Below are positions 27,251 through 36,013 of a stretch of DNA of 64,000 nucleotides, piece after piece. How positions within the stretch are numbered: position 1 is the first letter of the stretch; every line of letters begins with the position of its first letter. Under the pieces are notes generated by a model, which saw nothing but the letters and a program-made list of their open reading frames with translations, made no database searches and had not been told where the DNA came from. The DNA comes from an uncultured Eubacteriales bacterium (GTDB lineage: Bacteria > Bacillota > Clostridia > Oscillospirales > CAG-272), in the NCBI GenBank assembly GCA_934796165.1, contig CAKVOU010000002.1, positions 186,001 through 250,000 on the forward strand, read 5' to 3'. A program made the position numbers and the translations under genes.

Positions 27251-27295
27251 CCCAAAAAACATCCGGAGCTGCCGCGTAAGCGGCAGCTCCGGATG
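27251..27295 (-). terminator. Terminator of the HD-phoB-phoR operon
   Basis: A perfect 16-bp stem (27260-27275 with 27280-27295), loop GTAA, followed on the minus strand by GTTTTTTGGGG. Confidence 0.88.
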
Positions 27296-27335
27296 GTTTG
27301 AGATTCCGGGATGTGCGGGCAGACTTCCCGCCTGT

Positions 27336-29006
27336 TTATTCCTCTGCCGGCGGGAAGGTCAGGAAAATTTCCGTTCCCTTGCCCGGCTCACTGTTCATGG
27401 TAACGGTTGCCTTGTGGAACGCCGCGCCGTGCTTGACAATGGAAAGCCCCAGCCCGGTTCCGCCGATCTCCTTGGAATGGCTCTTGTCCACGCGGTAGAA
27501 GCGCTCAAACACACGGCTCTGCTGATCCTTCGGAATGCCGATGCCGTTGTCCGCGACCGAGACGACCGCGCGTCCGTTTTCCTCCGCAACGCGGATGTGG
27601 ACATTCCCGCCCTCATGGTTGTACTTGATTCCGTTATCGACCAGGTTGTAGATCATTTCTTCGAGAATCTGGTGGTTGCCGCGGATGCTCGTGTGCTCGC
27701 CCGTCAGCTCCAGGTTTACCTTGTGGGACGTGGCAACCATATCGAGCCGCTCCTCGGTTTCTTTAGCGATTTCGTAAAGATCCTGCGGACATTCGTCATA
27801 GGGGATCTCTCCGCCGTCAAGCTGGGAGAGCTTAATGATGTCGCCGACCAGTACGATCAGTCTCTGTGCTTCCTTATAAATGTTGTCCGCAAAATGCCGG
27901 GTATCTTCTGCGTCGGTCATGCCGCTGCGGATCAGCTCCGCAAACCCGGAAATGGAGGTGAGCGGCGTTTTCAGCTCGTGGGAGACATTGGAGGTAAATT
28001 CTCTCCGGAGCGTTTCGCGTTCCTCCTTCTCGGTCTCGTCGAGAATGACCAGCACCGCGCCGACGACCTCACCGTTTTCCTTGACCGGTGTCGCCAGAAT
28101 ATTGTAACAGCGCCCGCCGCGGCGGAAGGAATCGTAGCCGTTCTCGCCCGAAAGCGCAAGTCTCACCGCTTCGCGGAAAGTGTCTCTGCCATCGAGGAGC
28201 AGGATGCTCTTCGGAGGCTTGCCCTCCACGCCGAACATGGAGAGCGCGCACTGATTGGAGGAGAGAATCTCCGTTGCTGCGTCGATGATAATCATGCCTT
28301 CCGACATATTTTCCGTGATGGCGTTGAACTCGGTCTGCTTGACCTTCAGTTCCTCCATCTGCTTTCTGATACTGCGGTTCTGTGCAGTAAGGCGGCGGAT
28401 GATGGGCGCCATTTCCTCATAAACCTGCGCATTTTCGGGGTGGTCAAGATCGATTTCGTTGATCGGGCGGACGATGCTCTTGGAAAGCCTTGACGCAAGC
28501 ACGCCCGCTAAGATCATGGCGGCGACCAGCACCACGAGAATAGGCTGTACCGTGCTCATGACGATGACCCACGCAGAATACTGCTTCTCCGAGACACGGA
28601 TGACGCTTCCGTCCTTGACTCTTAGCGCGTAGTAGGTGGTTTTTTCCGACATGGTGCCGGAATATCTGGTGGCAATGCCGACGCCGTTTTCGCTCTCCAG
28701 CGCTTCCCTGATCTCTTCCCGGTCACGGTGATTTTCCATAGCTCCGGCGTCCGCCTTGCTGTCATAAAGGACCGAGCCGTCCGACGCGACCCATGTGATA
28801 CGGACATCGGTTTTTTCTCCGATATCCGAAAGGTAATCCATTCCACCGCTTTCCACGCCTGCGGCGACATACTGCGCCTGCTTGGAGAGCGCGTCCTTCA
28901 GTTCGCCCGTGTAATAATTGAAGGTCACTGCGAACACGATGACAACACACAGGAGCAGAACGCTGCCCGTCACAATGAAAATACTGCGGAAGATCTTGCC
29001 TGTCAT
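27336..29006 (-). CDS. phoR: Sensor histidine kinase, PhoR type
   Basis: 556 residues. Membrane segments at about 8-30 and 150-172 flank an extracytoplasmic sensor domain of about 115 residues (single Cache-like). A HAMP-like linker (RPINEIDL) and a PAS domain (about 225-325) follow. HisKA has FTSNVSHELKTPLT with His 343. The HATPase_c domain has NLVDNGIKYNHEGG, VADNGIGIP and GGTGLGLSIVKHG. Overlaps the regulator gene by 4 bp. The operon promoter and the pst and Na/Pi promoters share identical boxes, so I infer phosphate sensing. Confidence 0.88.
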   Translation of the reverse strand: MTGKIFRSIFIVTGSVLLLCVVIVFAVTFNYYTGELKDALSKQAQYVAAGVESGGMDYLSDIGEKTDVRITWVASDGSVLYDSKADAGAMENHRDREEIREALESENGVGIATRYSGTMSEKTTYYALRVKDGSVIRVSEKQYSAWVIVMSTVQPILVVLVAAMILAGVLASRLSKSIVRPINEIDLDHPENAQVYEEMAPIIRRLTAQNRSIRKQMEELKVKQTEFNAITENMSEGMIIIDAATEILSSNQCALSMFGVEGKPPKSILLLDGRDTFREAVRLALSGENGYDSFRRGGRCYNILATPVKENGEVVGAVLVILDETEKEERETLRREFTSNVSHELKTPLTSISGFAELIRSGMTDAEDTRHFADNIYKEAQRLIVLVGDIIKLSQLDGGEIPYDECPQDLYEIAKETEERLDMVATSHKVNLELTGEHTSIRGNHQILEEMIYNLVDNGIKYNHEGGNVHIRVAEENGRAVVSVADNGIGIPKDQQSRVFERFYRVDKSHSKEIGGTGLGLSIVKHGAAFHKATVTMNSEPGKGTEIFLTFPPAEE

Positions 29007-29689
29007 ACGTTTCCTCCGATCTTGTAGCCGACCCCGCGTACCGTTTCGATTACGCCGGCGGCATCCCCCAGCTTCTGGCGGAGCGTGCGGATATGTACGT
29101 CCACCGTGCGGTTTTCCCCGTCAAATTCGTATCCCCAGACATCCCGGAGAATCTGATCGCGGTTCAGTACCGCGCCGCGGTGGGCAAACAAAAAGCACAG
29201 CAGTTCAAATTCCTTGTAGGTAAGTGTGACCTCTTTGCCCGCTACCGTGACAGTGTGACTGACGGTGGAAACGGTCAGGTCGCCCGCCGTGTAAACGATC
29301 CCTTCGGTTTCCGGCTGGGACTTTCGTCCCGCGCGGCGGAGGACCGCCTTGACTCTGGCGACCAGCTCCATCACGCCGAAGGGCTTGGTGATGTAATCGT
29401 CGGCTCCCTGATCGAGCGCCGTAACCTTGTCGAATTCGGTTCCCTTGGCTGTCAGCATGATGACGGGGATGCCTTTTGTACGTTCGCTCGCCCGCAGTTT
29501 CCCGAGTACCGACAGCCCGTCCTCTTCGGGAAGCATGACGTCCAGAAGGATCAGATCGGGGATCCCGCGCTCCAGTTCCGCAAAGAAAGCGGAAGGACGT
29601 TCAAAGCCCTTCGCCGGCGTTCCGGTCTTCGAGAGAGAATAGCATACCAGCTCGCGGATGCTCGCGTCGTCCTCCAGCAAATAAATCAT
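29003..29689 (-). CDS. phoB: OmpR/PhoB-family response regulator
   Basis: 228 residues. Receiver domain 1-118 with acidic pocket EDD (6-8), phospho-acceptor Asp 50 in LILLDVMLPEEDG, and the conserved Lys in MLTAKGTEFDK. Winged-helix domain about 130-228 with DQILRDVWGYEFDGENRTVDVHIRTLRQKLGD and ETVRGVGYKIGG. Paired with the PhoR-type kinase. The shared three-box arrays upstream of its own operon, the Na/Pi gene and pstS are its likely targets. Confidence 0.92.
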   Translation of the reverse strand: MIYLLEDDASIRELVCYSLSKTGTPAKGFERPSAFFAELERGIPDLILLDVMLPEEDGLSVLGKLRASERTKGIPVIMLTAKGTEFDKVTALDQGADDYITKPFGVMELVARVKAVLRRAGRKSQPETEGIVYTAGDLTVSTVSHTVTVAGKEVTLTYKEFELLCFLFAHRGAVLNRDQILRDVWGYEFDGENRTVDVHIRTLRQKLGDAAGVIETVRGVGYKIGGNV

Positions 29690-29715
29690 GCCGCTACCTC
29701 CTTTTCCTCTGTCCG

Positions 29716-30375
29716 TTACAGTAGCTGTTGCCCGTTGATCTCCAGACGGAAGGTCAGTCCCAGCTTTTCCGCCGCCTTGCGGCAGAGAATCATTCTGCCG
29801 AGAAAAATTTCAAAATAATTCATGACCGAGCTGATCTTGGTATCGATGCGGAGCGTCAGAAGAATCTGCTTCTGCTCTTCCAAAATGGTCAGTTCGGATG
29901 CCTCGACCGAGTAATTGACGCGGTCGTGAATATCAAAGGTGGAGAAGTCTTCGTTGCGGACGCGGCTGCGCCGGACGTCGGACTTGTCGGCGAGGATCAG
30001 CGCGGCGGAAACCGGATTGACCGGGGTACCATTGCCCTCGTCGTGGTTGCCGATCGCGGTCACGATGGTCGCGATGTCCTCCGCGGGAACGCCGAGGTTA
30101 TCCAGGATACGGAATGCCATGACCGCCCCGCTCTGGGAATGCTCCTCGCGGTTGACGAGGTTCCCGATGTCGTGGAGGTACCCGGCAATCTTTGCGACCT
30201 CAATGGTGTGCGCGTCAAAGCCGAGCGTGGAAAGAATGTACGCCGCCGTTTCCGAGACCTTGGTGACGTGTGCGAAACTGTGTTCCGTGTAACCGAGCGA
30301 TTTCAGCGATTCGTCCGCCCGCGTGATGTAGGTGCGGATCGCCTCATTCTTCCGGAGTTCCTCGTAAGAAATCAT
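29716..30375 (-). CDS. HD-domain phosphohydrolase
   Basis: 219 residues with the metal ligands of the HD superfamily: HSFAHVTKVSE, KIAGYLHDIGNL (HD), NREEHSQSGA and NHDEGNG. The C-terminal 80 residues (RIDTKISSVMNYFEIFLGRM) form a domain common to this clostridial group. It is the first gene of the HD-phoB-phoR operon (26 bp to phoB) under the Pho-box promoter, so a role connected to phosphate starvation, such as nucleotide or alarmone hydrolysis, is possible but unproven. Confidence 0.85.
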   Translation of the reverse strand: MISYEELRKNEAIRTYITRADESLKSLGYTEHSFAHVTKVSETAAYILSTLGFDAHTIEVAKIAGYLHDIGNLVNREEHSQSGAVMAFRILDNLGVPAEDIATIVTAIGNHDEGNGTPVNPVSAALILADKSDVRRSRVRNEDFSTFDIHDRVNYSVEASELTILEEQKQILLTLRIDTKISSVMNYFEIFLGRMILCRKAAEKLGLTFRLEINGQQLL

Positions 30376-30400
30376 GTCGTTTTCTCCTTCGTTCCGTTTT

Positions 30401-30456
30401 ATTGTAACCCGCGATTGTTAAATGTAAAATCCGCGGATTGTTAAATCTGCGTAAAG
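30401..30456 (-). promoter_or_regulatory. Pho-box array and promoter of the HD-phoB-phoR operon
   Basis: Reading the minus strand: CTTTAC (starts 30456), TTTAAC (30445), TTTAAC (30422), TACAAT -10 (30406-30401). Spacings are 11, 23 and 16 bp, the same as at 57159 and 59187. The last box takes the place of a -35, as expected for PhoB-type activation. Confidence 0.75.
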
Positions 30457-30786
30457 TTGCAAAAAATGCGCACAGATCAGCGGATACCACTTCATTTTGA
30501 TTGTAACACAGTTTTTCCCCCTTGGCAAGACGGTTTTTGGCGTGACAAGTCCGTATCCGGAGGAGCCGGGGATCCGGCGGAATCCGATACAGGAGAAACT
30601 GCTACAAGCGGCGGCGATGCCGAAACGTTGAAGCCGGTCAGCTCCAAGAAAACCGGCAAATAAAAAAGACCCGGCAGGGTCATGCGCCTTGCGGGGCAAA
30701 AAACGGCAGAAAGGGGGATGGAACGCAGCATAAGGAGCAAAAAGGAGAAGGAACGGGCACAGACGATCGGATTCGCTGTAAAAAAT
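30457..30786. other. Gene-poor stretch between the phoBR operon and tRNA-Arg
   Basis: I see no convincing gene here. Several short frames are open, but none has a ribosome binding site and recognisable protein sequence together. Confidence 0.5.
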
Positions 30787-30814
30787 AAAAATCCTGCACA
30801 AAAGGCAGGATTTT
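30787..30814 (-). terminator. Terminator of tRNA-Arg
   Basis: Stem AAAAATCCTGC/GCAGGATTTTT with a seven-base loop and a T-rich run on the minus strand, directly after the tRNA 3' end (the outermost pair touches the last tRNA base). Confidence 0.85.
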
Positions 30815-30890
30815 TGGCGCGCCCAGGGGGGTTCGAACCCTCGACCTACCGGTTCGTAGCCGGGCACTCTATCCGCTGAGCTATGGGCGC
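30815..30890 (-). tRNA. tRNA-Arg (ACG)
   Basis: 76 bases with acceptor stem GCGCCCA/TGGGCGC, D-arm AGCTCAGCGGATAGAGT, anticodon loop CTACGAA (anticodon ACG) closed by CCCGG/CCGGT, T-arm GGTTCGAACCC, discriminator G and an encoded CCA. Confidence 0.97.
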
Positions 30891-30918
30891 ACATCGCACG
30901 CTTTTCGCGTACCCGTAT

Positions 30919-30947
30919 ATATTAGCATACCGGAATCTTTTTGTCAA
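30919..30947 (-). promoter_or_regulatory. Promoter of tRNA-Arg
   Basis: Minus-strand TTGACA (30947-30942), 17-bp spacer, TAATAT (30924-30919). Confidence 0.8.
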
Positions 30948-31030
30948 GGGATTTTTACAAAAAACTGAGTTTTTTTCTGATCCGGCAAAAAGTCCGTTCC
31001 CGAATTTCCGAAAAAAATGTACAAAAAGTA

Positions 31031-31059
31031 TTGACAAGGGGCGTAGTGTGTGCTAAAAT
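31031..31059 (+). promoter_or_regulatory. Promoter of tRNA-Pro
   Basis: TTGACA (31031-31036), 17-bp spacer, TAAAAT (31054-31059), 19 bp before the tRNA 5' end. Confidence 0.85.
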
Positions 31060-31077
31060 ATCAAGGTCGTAAGACAT

Positions 31078-31153
31078 CTGGGTGTGGCGCAGTTGGTAGC
31101 GCGCTACCTTGGGGTGGTAGAGGCCGCACGTTCAAGTCGTGTCACTCAGACCA
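31078..31153 (+). tRNA. tRNA-Pro (GGG)
   Basis: 76 bases. Acceptor stem CTGGGTG/CACTCAG, D-arm GTGGCGCAGTTGGTAGCGC, anticodon loop TTGGGGT (anticodon GGG) on a CTACC/GGTAG stem, T-arm GCACG-TTCAAGT-CGTGT, discriminator A and encoded CCA. An integrase gene lies 630 bp downstream, so its 3' end is the probable integration site of the island that follows. Confidence 0.96.
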
Positions 31154-31205
31154 AAAAGCTTCAAATTTTAGTGCATCTTGCATTATGATTTGGAGCTTTT
31201 TCTTT
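31154..31205 (+). terminator. Terminator of tRNA-Pro
   Basis: AAAAGCTTCAAAT (31154-31166) pairs with ATTTGGAGCTTTT (31188-31200) with one G-U pair, followed by TCTTT. Confidence 0.7.
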
Positions 31206-31263
31206 GCTTTTTGCACCATTTTGCACAAAGGAAAGAGCAACTCAAAATTTTCGCGATTTGACT

Positions 31264-31295
31264 TCTACGAATCTTCTACGAATTCCTCTACGAAT
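31264..31295. repeat. Three direct repeats of TCTACGAAT near the putative att site
   Basis: TCTACGAAT begins at 31264, 31275 and 31287, i.e. one helical turn apart. Between the tRNA and the integrase gene such repeats are typical integrase arm-binding sites, by inference. Confidence 0.6.
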
Positions 31296-31782
31296 TGCAT
31301 CAACTCACCGTTTTAGACAACACGTTTTGCAAGGCAGTATTTAGGTTTTTCTCCGGATACGTGTTTTGCCGGATTTTCTCCAAAATGATTTTCAATCCGC
31401 ATCAAAACACCTATTTTTTTGACCCTTGCGCAAGGCGTTTCGGTAAGGCAAAATTCTTGTTCGGAAAGTTGCTCTACCCTATTTCGGGGCGCTTTGTGTG
31501 CCCCGACTATTCGCCCCGATCTTTTGCAAAACCACTCGAAGAGGACTGTCCGATGTTATGTCAGACAGCTTTTTTCGTTCGTGGGGCTTCGCGGCTTGTT
31601 AATCAACCAAAATAAAATCATATTATATTCCTTTCTTTCTGTTTGGTTCCCTATACGGAAATTAGAGAACTCCCTTAACATTGGAGCATTATTATACCCA
31701 TCGCATCGACCGGATACAAACTTTCTACCACCGGAGTTCCAAAAGTTACGACAATTATTTGGCACTTTTCTGCAAAAATCGT
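31296..31782. other. Non-coding stretch between att region and integrase
   Basis: AT-rich, with a CGGGGC/GCCCCG hairpin near 31483-31504. Short open frames have no ribosome binding site and no familiar sequence. I see no gene. Confidence 0.5.
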
Positions 31783-32619
31783 TCAGCCGATTCTGAAAGT
31801 CGAGTTAAGATCTTCTGCCATTTTGGCTTTACGATCCTCGGTGATGTGCGTGTAAATGTCACTTGTCACGTCGATGCTGGAATGCCGCAGCCAGCTCTGG
31901 ATATCCTTCAAGTCCCAGCCTTTATCATACAGAATACTTGCGGTGCTATGGCGAAGATCATGAAAACGCATTTTGGGGAGATTGTGCTTTTTGAGTACCC
32001 GCTGGAACGACCGCGTGATGTAATCGGGACGATACAGCGTGCCGTCTTCCCACGTAAAAACATAGTCCGACTTTTTGTATTGCCTCCCGAGCTCCTTCAT
32101 ACGTTCCCTCCGCCGGTCACGTTCCTGCAGAAGCACTTTTTTCACGTCATCAATCAGAACATACGTATGATAACTGCTCTGTGTTTTTACCGTGTCTTTT
32201 TCAACGATCGTTCGGTTTTTGACCACGGTGTGGTTGATTGTAAGAGTATTTTTTTCAAAGTCAATCGAATTCCACCGCAGCCCCAAAACTTCCGAACGCC
32301 TCAGACCATAATACAGCGTTGTGTACACAAGCGCCTGCAGAGGATGCCCATCGAATGCCTTCAGCACCTCGTTTGCAGTTTCTGATGTCAAAAAAACTTC
32401 TTCCCGCATGGAAAGGTTCTTCGCAGGAAGTTTCACACCGACTGCCGGGTTACGAACAATCAGCTCTTCCAATACGGCATCGTCAAGAACTTCCTTGATG
32501 ACAATACCATGTTTTTTTATTGACGGAATCGACAGTCCTCCCGGCTTATTATCCAGCCTTCCTGACGTGTATTTGTACTGATAGTATGATGGTGATTTCT
32601 GAATTCGTTGTCGAATCAT
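31783..32619 (-). pseudogene. int: Tyrosine recombinase/integrase lacking its N-terminal arm domain
   Basis: The catalytic domain is complete: Arg in GLRRSEVLGLRW, Lys in DTVKTQSS, HDLRHS (HxxR), HSS, and nucleophile Tyr in SDIYTHI. Only about 60 residues precede it (IKKHGIVIKEVLDDAVLEELIVRNPA is the end of the core-binding domain). Relatives have about 370-390 residues, with an arm-binding and a full core-binding domain, so about 100 residues are missing. The frame starts at ATG 32619 (or TTG 32637), right beside the tail gene on the other strand. A deletion probably fused the two. Excision is unlikely with this protein. Confidence 0.85.
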
Positions 32620-32624
32620 AATTA

Positions 32625-32648
32625 CTCCGGGAGACAATCCTCCCGGAG
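32625..32648. other. Hairpin between integrase and tail genes
   Basis: CTCCGGGAG/CTCCCGGAG with a six-base loop, without a T-run. It overlaps the possible deletion junction and may be a remnant of a phage terminator. Confidence 0.4.
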
Positions 32649-32666
32649 AAGAAAGGAGAGAACAAA

Positions 32667-33746
32667 ATGAATTTAACCGGCAAAGTAGTTAAAATACTTC
32701 ACCTGCAAGCGTCGGACTATAAAACCAATGTAGTTATCGTGCCTACCAAACAGTACGACAATAAAACAAGAATTTTAAGTGTTTCGCTGTATGACGATAA
32801 GGGAATTGTGTCGCTATCTGGGTACAACCGGATATCTTTGAACGGGACGTCGCCAAATTGCACGAAATTGGTTGCAACGTTTGATTCGTCGTATTTTGAT
32901 TATGACGCCAATGTTGCATATGTAGAAATACCGGGGGCGTTTTCTCAGCAAGTTGGCAAGGTGGTGTGTGATTTAACGTTCAACAATGGGAACGGCGACA
33001 ACTTATCGAGTCAGGATTTTGTACTGTATGTTTACCCGAGCCAATATTCAGATGACGCAATCGCAGGCACAAACGAGTATAATGCGCTACAAAAATTACT
33101 TATCGAAGTTGAAAATATGTCAATCTGGGAATCCTACTCCTCCTCCAAAGCCTACGCCAAAGGCAACAAGGTCGCCTATAACGGAAGCAGCTACATTTGC
33201 ATCGACCCTTGCACCGGCGTAGTGCCGACAGATGAAGACCACTGGCTCCTGATTGCGGCAAAGGGCGAAAAAGGCAATGCCGGCTCCGGCTCCGGCTCCG
33301 GTGTCGATGTTGTCCAGACCACAGGCACAAGCACAACCTCTGTCATGTCGCAGGACGCAGTGACCAAAGCAATCGACGCGGCAAAGGTGACGGTCACACA
33401 GGAGACGACGGGAGAGAGCACAACCGAAGTGATGTCCCAGAAGGCGACGATCACCGCGATCAAAAATGAGATCAAGACCGCGCTTGACGCAATCCCGGTG
33501 TATGCAGGGGACGTGGTGAAGATTATCAGTTTTACCATTGCCGGCACTGCATATCAAGCCGAAGAGGGTATGACTTGGTTGCAGTGGGTGGATAGCGAGT
33601 ATAATACCGACGGATATTCATGCGAGGGCAGCCAGTATTCGGTACTCATAGCTGACCAGATGATAGTGAGGCAGACTGGCGGTGACGTTATTGTGGCAAA
33701 TACAGCATATACACTCATGACCTCCGGAGGTGGAGCTATGCAATGA
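32667..33746 (+). CDS. BppU-type baseplate upper protein with sugar-binding module
   Basis: 359 residues, start with GAAAGGAG nine bases upstream. Residues 1-145 match the N-terminal domain of phage baseplate upper proteins (VVIVPTKQYDNKTRILSVSLYD, YSDDAIAGTNEYNALQKLL). Residues about 150-195 are a CBM5/12-like module (WESYSSSKAYAKGNKVAYNGSSYICID). A Gly/Ser linker and two Thr-rich repeats (TTSVMSQDAVTKAI, TTEVMSQKATITAI) follow. The C-terminal domain ITIAGTAYQAEEGMTW-like recurs in the gene at 35237. It forms part of the host-attachment structure. Confidence 0.8.
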   Translation: MNLTGKVVKILHLQASDYKTNVVIVPTKQYDNKTRILSVSLYDDKGIVSLSGYNRISLNGTSPNCTKLVATFDSSYFDYDANVAYVEIPGAFSQQVGKVVCDLTFNNGNGDNLSSQDFVLYVYPSQYSDDAIAGTNEYNALQKLLIEVENMSIWESYSSSKAYAKGNKVAYNGSSYICIDPCTGVVPTDEDHWLLIAAKGEKGNAGSGSGSGVDVVQTTGTSTTSVMSQDAVTKAIDAAKVTVTQETTGESTTEVMSQKATITAIKNEIKTALDAIPVYAGDVVKIISFTIAGTAYQAEEGMTWLQWVDSEYNTDGYSCEGSQYSVLIADQMIVRQTGGDVIVANTAYTLMTSGGGAMQ

Positions 33747-33802
33747 CTTCATCGCCGAACAATAAAATGGAAATTTTATTCGCAGAAAGGAGTGACTAAG
33801 TA

Positions 33803-34714
33803 ATGGCAACCGAAACGTGGAAATTTAACGGTTCAGCAAGCTCGGTACCAGCGAGGACTTTGCAGAATAATATCAAGATACATGGCTACGCATACTTAAA
33901 CGACGAGCTTTACTGTTCTTTTGACTATGTGTACTACGACGAGGACTTGTCGGCAATTGCGTTCGGCGCGGCTGGTTATTGGGACGCGGCTAATGGAACT
34001 TACAGGGATGCGAACATTCTTGTGCTTGACGCCGAGCCGACCGGCTATTTATTGACGTTTCTTCAGGCAAACGCAACAAAGCAGGAAGCCGAATCCGCCG
34101 ATTCTGATATCCAGCTCAACCTGACCGAGAACGGCAAGTACAAGCTCCCGACCAAGGGGAGAATGTGCAAGAAGGACGTATATGCGACCGTTGCCGTCCC
34201 TGCACCCGAGGCGCAGGAGAAGACCGCCACACCGTCCACGACACAGCAGGAGATCACTCCGGACGACGGAAAGGTTTTGTCCAAGGTCACGGTCAGCGCA
34301 ATCCAGACGGAGACCAAGAGCGTCACACCCGGCGCAACCGCGCAGGACGTTACGCCAACCTCCGGGAAGTACCTCACCAAGGTATCTGTCGGCGCTGTTC
34401 AGACGGAGACCAAGAGCGTGACGGCAAACGGAACCTACACGCCGACGAGCGGGAAGTTCTTTTCAAAGGTCACGGTCAATGTGCCGACCCCCTCGCCGAA
34501 GCTTCAGGCGAAAACAGTGAAGCCGACGACCTCTCAGCAGGATGTTACGCCGGATACAGGCTACGACGGTATGTCCAAGGTCACGGTCAGTGCGATTCAG
34601 ACAGAAACGAAGACTGTAACTGCAAACGGAACCTACACGCCGGGCACGGGGAAAGACGGATTCTCTTCTTTTACCGTTGCAATTCCGGTATATAACGGGG
34701 AGGTGGTCAGTTAA
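33803..34714 (+). CDS. Tail protein with tandem Thr-rich repeats
   Basis: 303 residues. The N-terminal domain (ATETWKFNGSAS to LLTFLQANATKQE) is homologous to that of the gene at 36014. From about residue 120 four units of 30-35 residues repeat (SKVTVSAIQTETKSVTPG, TKVSVGAVQTETKSVTANG, SKVTVSAIQTETKTVTANG). The repeats likely form a fibrous beta-structure. Ribosome binding site AAAGGAG. Confidence 0.65.
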   Translation: MATETWKFNGSASSVPARTLQNNIKIHGYAYLNDELYCSFDYVYYDEDLSAIAFGAAGYWDAANGTYRDANILVLDAEPTGYLLTFLQANATKQEAESADSDIQLNLTENGKYKLPTKGRMCKKDVYATVAVPAPEAQEKTATPSTTQQEITPDDGKVLSKVTVSAIQTETKSVTPGATAQDVTPTSGKYLTKVSVGAVQTETKSVTANGTYTPTSGKFFSKVTVNVPTPSPKLQAKTVKPTTSQQDVTPDTGYDGMSKVTVSAIQTETKTVTANGTYTPGTGKDGFSSFTVAIPVYNGEVVS

Positions 34715-35199
34715 TGTCAACCACGCAAAAAATAGCGGCGCAGTACATGATCTATGTCAACGGGGAAACGTTTCCTCTGAACGTAAATCCAAACAATAAA
34801 ACGTGGGAAGGAAGCGCGACATACGGTTCCGGAACGTATACCGTTTCAGACGGCAAAGTAATTTGGGACGACGATGGCGGATATTTGCAACGCAATGGTG
34901 CGAGTGTGTCACCAGCCGACGAGATTATCAATGGCGGTCAATACACCACGCTGCCTGCCAACATCGAGATCAACATCACAAGCAACGGCACGACCACACT
35001 TGCAACAGCGGGGAAACTTTGCAATAGCAACATCGATGTGAAGGTGAACGTGCCGCAAGCCGAGCCGATTGAGGTGTCAACTGCGGCGGCTATGAACGCG
35101 CTTCTGGTAGCGGGCAATGTCGGCAAGGTGTACAAGTTCACCGGCACAACGGACAGTTCGTACACGAACGGAGATCTTTACGAGGTGGTGAGTGAATAA
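34714..35199 (+). CDS. Phage tail protein, short
   Basis: 161 residues; its ATG overlaps the previous TAA. The N-terminal part (YMIYVNGETFPLNVNPNNKTWEG) is similar in style to the protein at 35237 (FVDGASSSIAYFEINGAQTWEG). The end (AAAMNALLVAGNVGKVYKFTGTTDSSYTNGDLYEVV) is a common tail-fibre module. No enzymatic motif. Confidence 0.6.
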   Translation: MSTTQKIAAQYMIYVNGETFPLNVNPNNKTWEGSATYGSGTYTVSDGKVIWDDDGGYLQRNGASVSPADEIINGGQYTTLPANIEINITSNGTTTLATAGKLCNSNIDVKVNVPQAEPIEVSTAAAMNALLVAGNVGKVYKFTGTTDSSYTNGDLYEVVSE

Positions 35200-35236
35200 T
35201 GGCGGGACCGGAAAACCGGAAAGGAGACGATGAAAG

Positions 35237-35995
35237 ATGGCTGGAGATATCGGCGCAACATTAATACGGATTTTCGTTGATGGTGCATCAAGCAGTATTG
35301 CGTATTTCGAAATTAATGGCGCACAAACATGGGAAGGTCAACGTGACACTGTGTATGGAACTGTGAGCAACGGCGTTATGAACACCACTGTTTACAGCAT
35401 TTCTGACAATAACGTCACATGGCTATCAAATAATAAACAGTTGTTTTATAGTGGTACGGCGGTCTTGGCATCTGACGAAATTATTGAGGATGGTCAATAT
35501 ACCACCGCCTCTTCCATCCCCGCCGTCTCTTTCAAGCACCACTACAAGAATTCCACGCTGATCGGCTCTGGAGCCGTGAAGTTCCGCAGGTTTTCGGCGG
35601 CAGAACCGGAACCGATGCTCTCCGCTCCATCGAACGTTACAGTTGCCGAAACCACAGTTTCTTGGGACCCTGTCGAGAACGCAACAAGCTATGACGTTAT
35701 GGTGGATGGCGCGGTGTATGAGTCCATAGAACAGCAGACTTCGACTCCAACACTTATCAATTTCTCAATTGGAAGTACATCGTATCAAGCCGAAGAGGGT
35801 ATGACGTGGGAGCAGTGGGTGAACAGCGAGTATAATACAGATGGATATATCGTATATAATACCTGTATTGCCAATGAGAAATATCACACTCCAGCTGCTG
35901 GAGGACGAGTGACGACTGATTCTTCATTCAACAGCAGTGTTGCGCCAACCGATGTCATCTCACCTACAACTTATTATTTTGGACAGATAAATTAA
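35237..35995 (+). CDS. Phage tail protein with duplicated C-terminal module
   Basis: 252 residues. Layout: N-terminal beta-domain, a central FnIII-like segment (LSAPSNVTVAETTVSWDPVENATSYDV), and a C-terminal module (SYQAEEGMTWEQWVNSEYN) nearly identical to the end of the protein at 32667, also at the DNA level. This points to module shuffling inside the operon. Confidence 0.6.
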   Translation: MAGDIGATLIRIFVDGASSSIAYFEINGAQTWEGQRDTVYGTVSNGVMNTTVYSISDNNVTWLSNNKQLFYSGTAVLASDEIIEDGQYTTASSIPAVSFKHHYKNSTLIGSGAVKFRRFSAAEPEPMLSAPSNVTVAETTVSWDPVENATSYDVMVDGAVYESIEQQTSTPTLINFSIGSTSYQAEEGMTWEQWVNSEYNTDGYIVYNTCIANEKYHTPAAGGRVTTDSSFNSSVAPTDVISPTTYYFGQIN

Positions 35996-36013
35996 TGAAA
36001 GGAGTGACTAATA

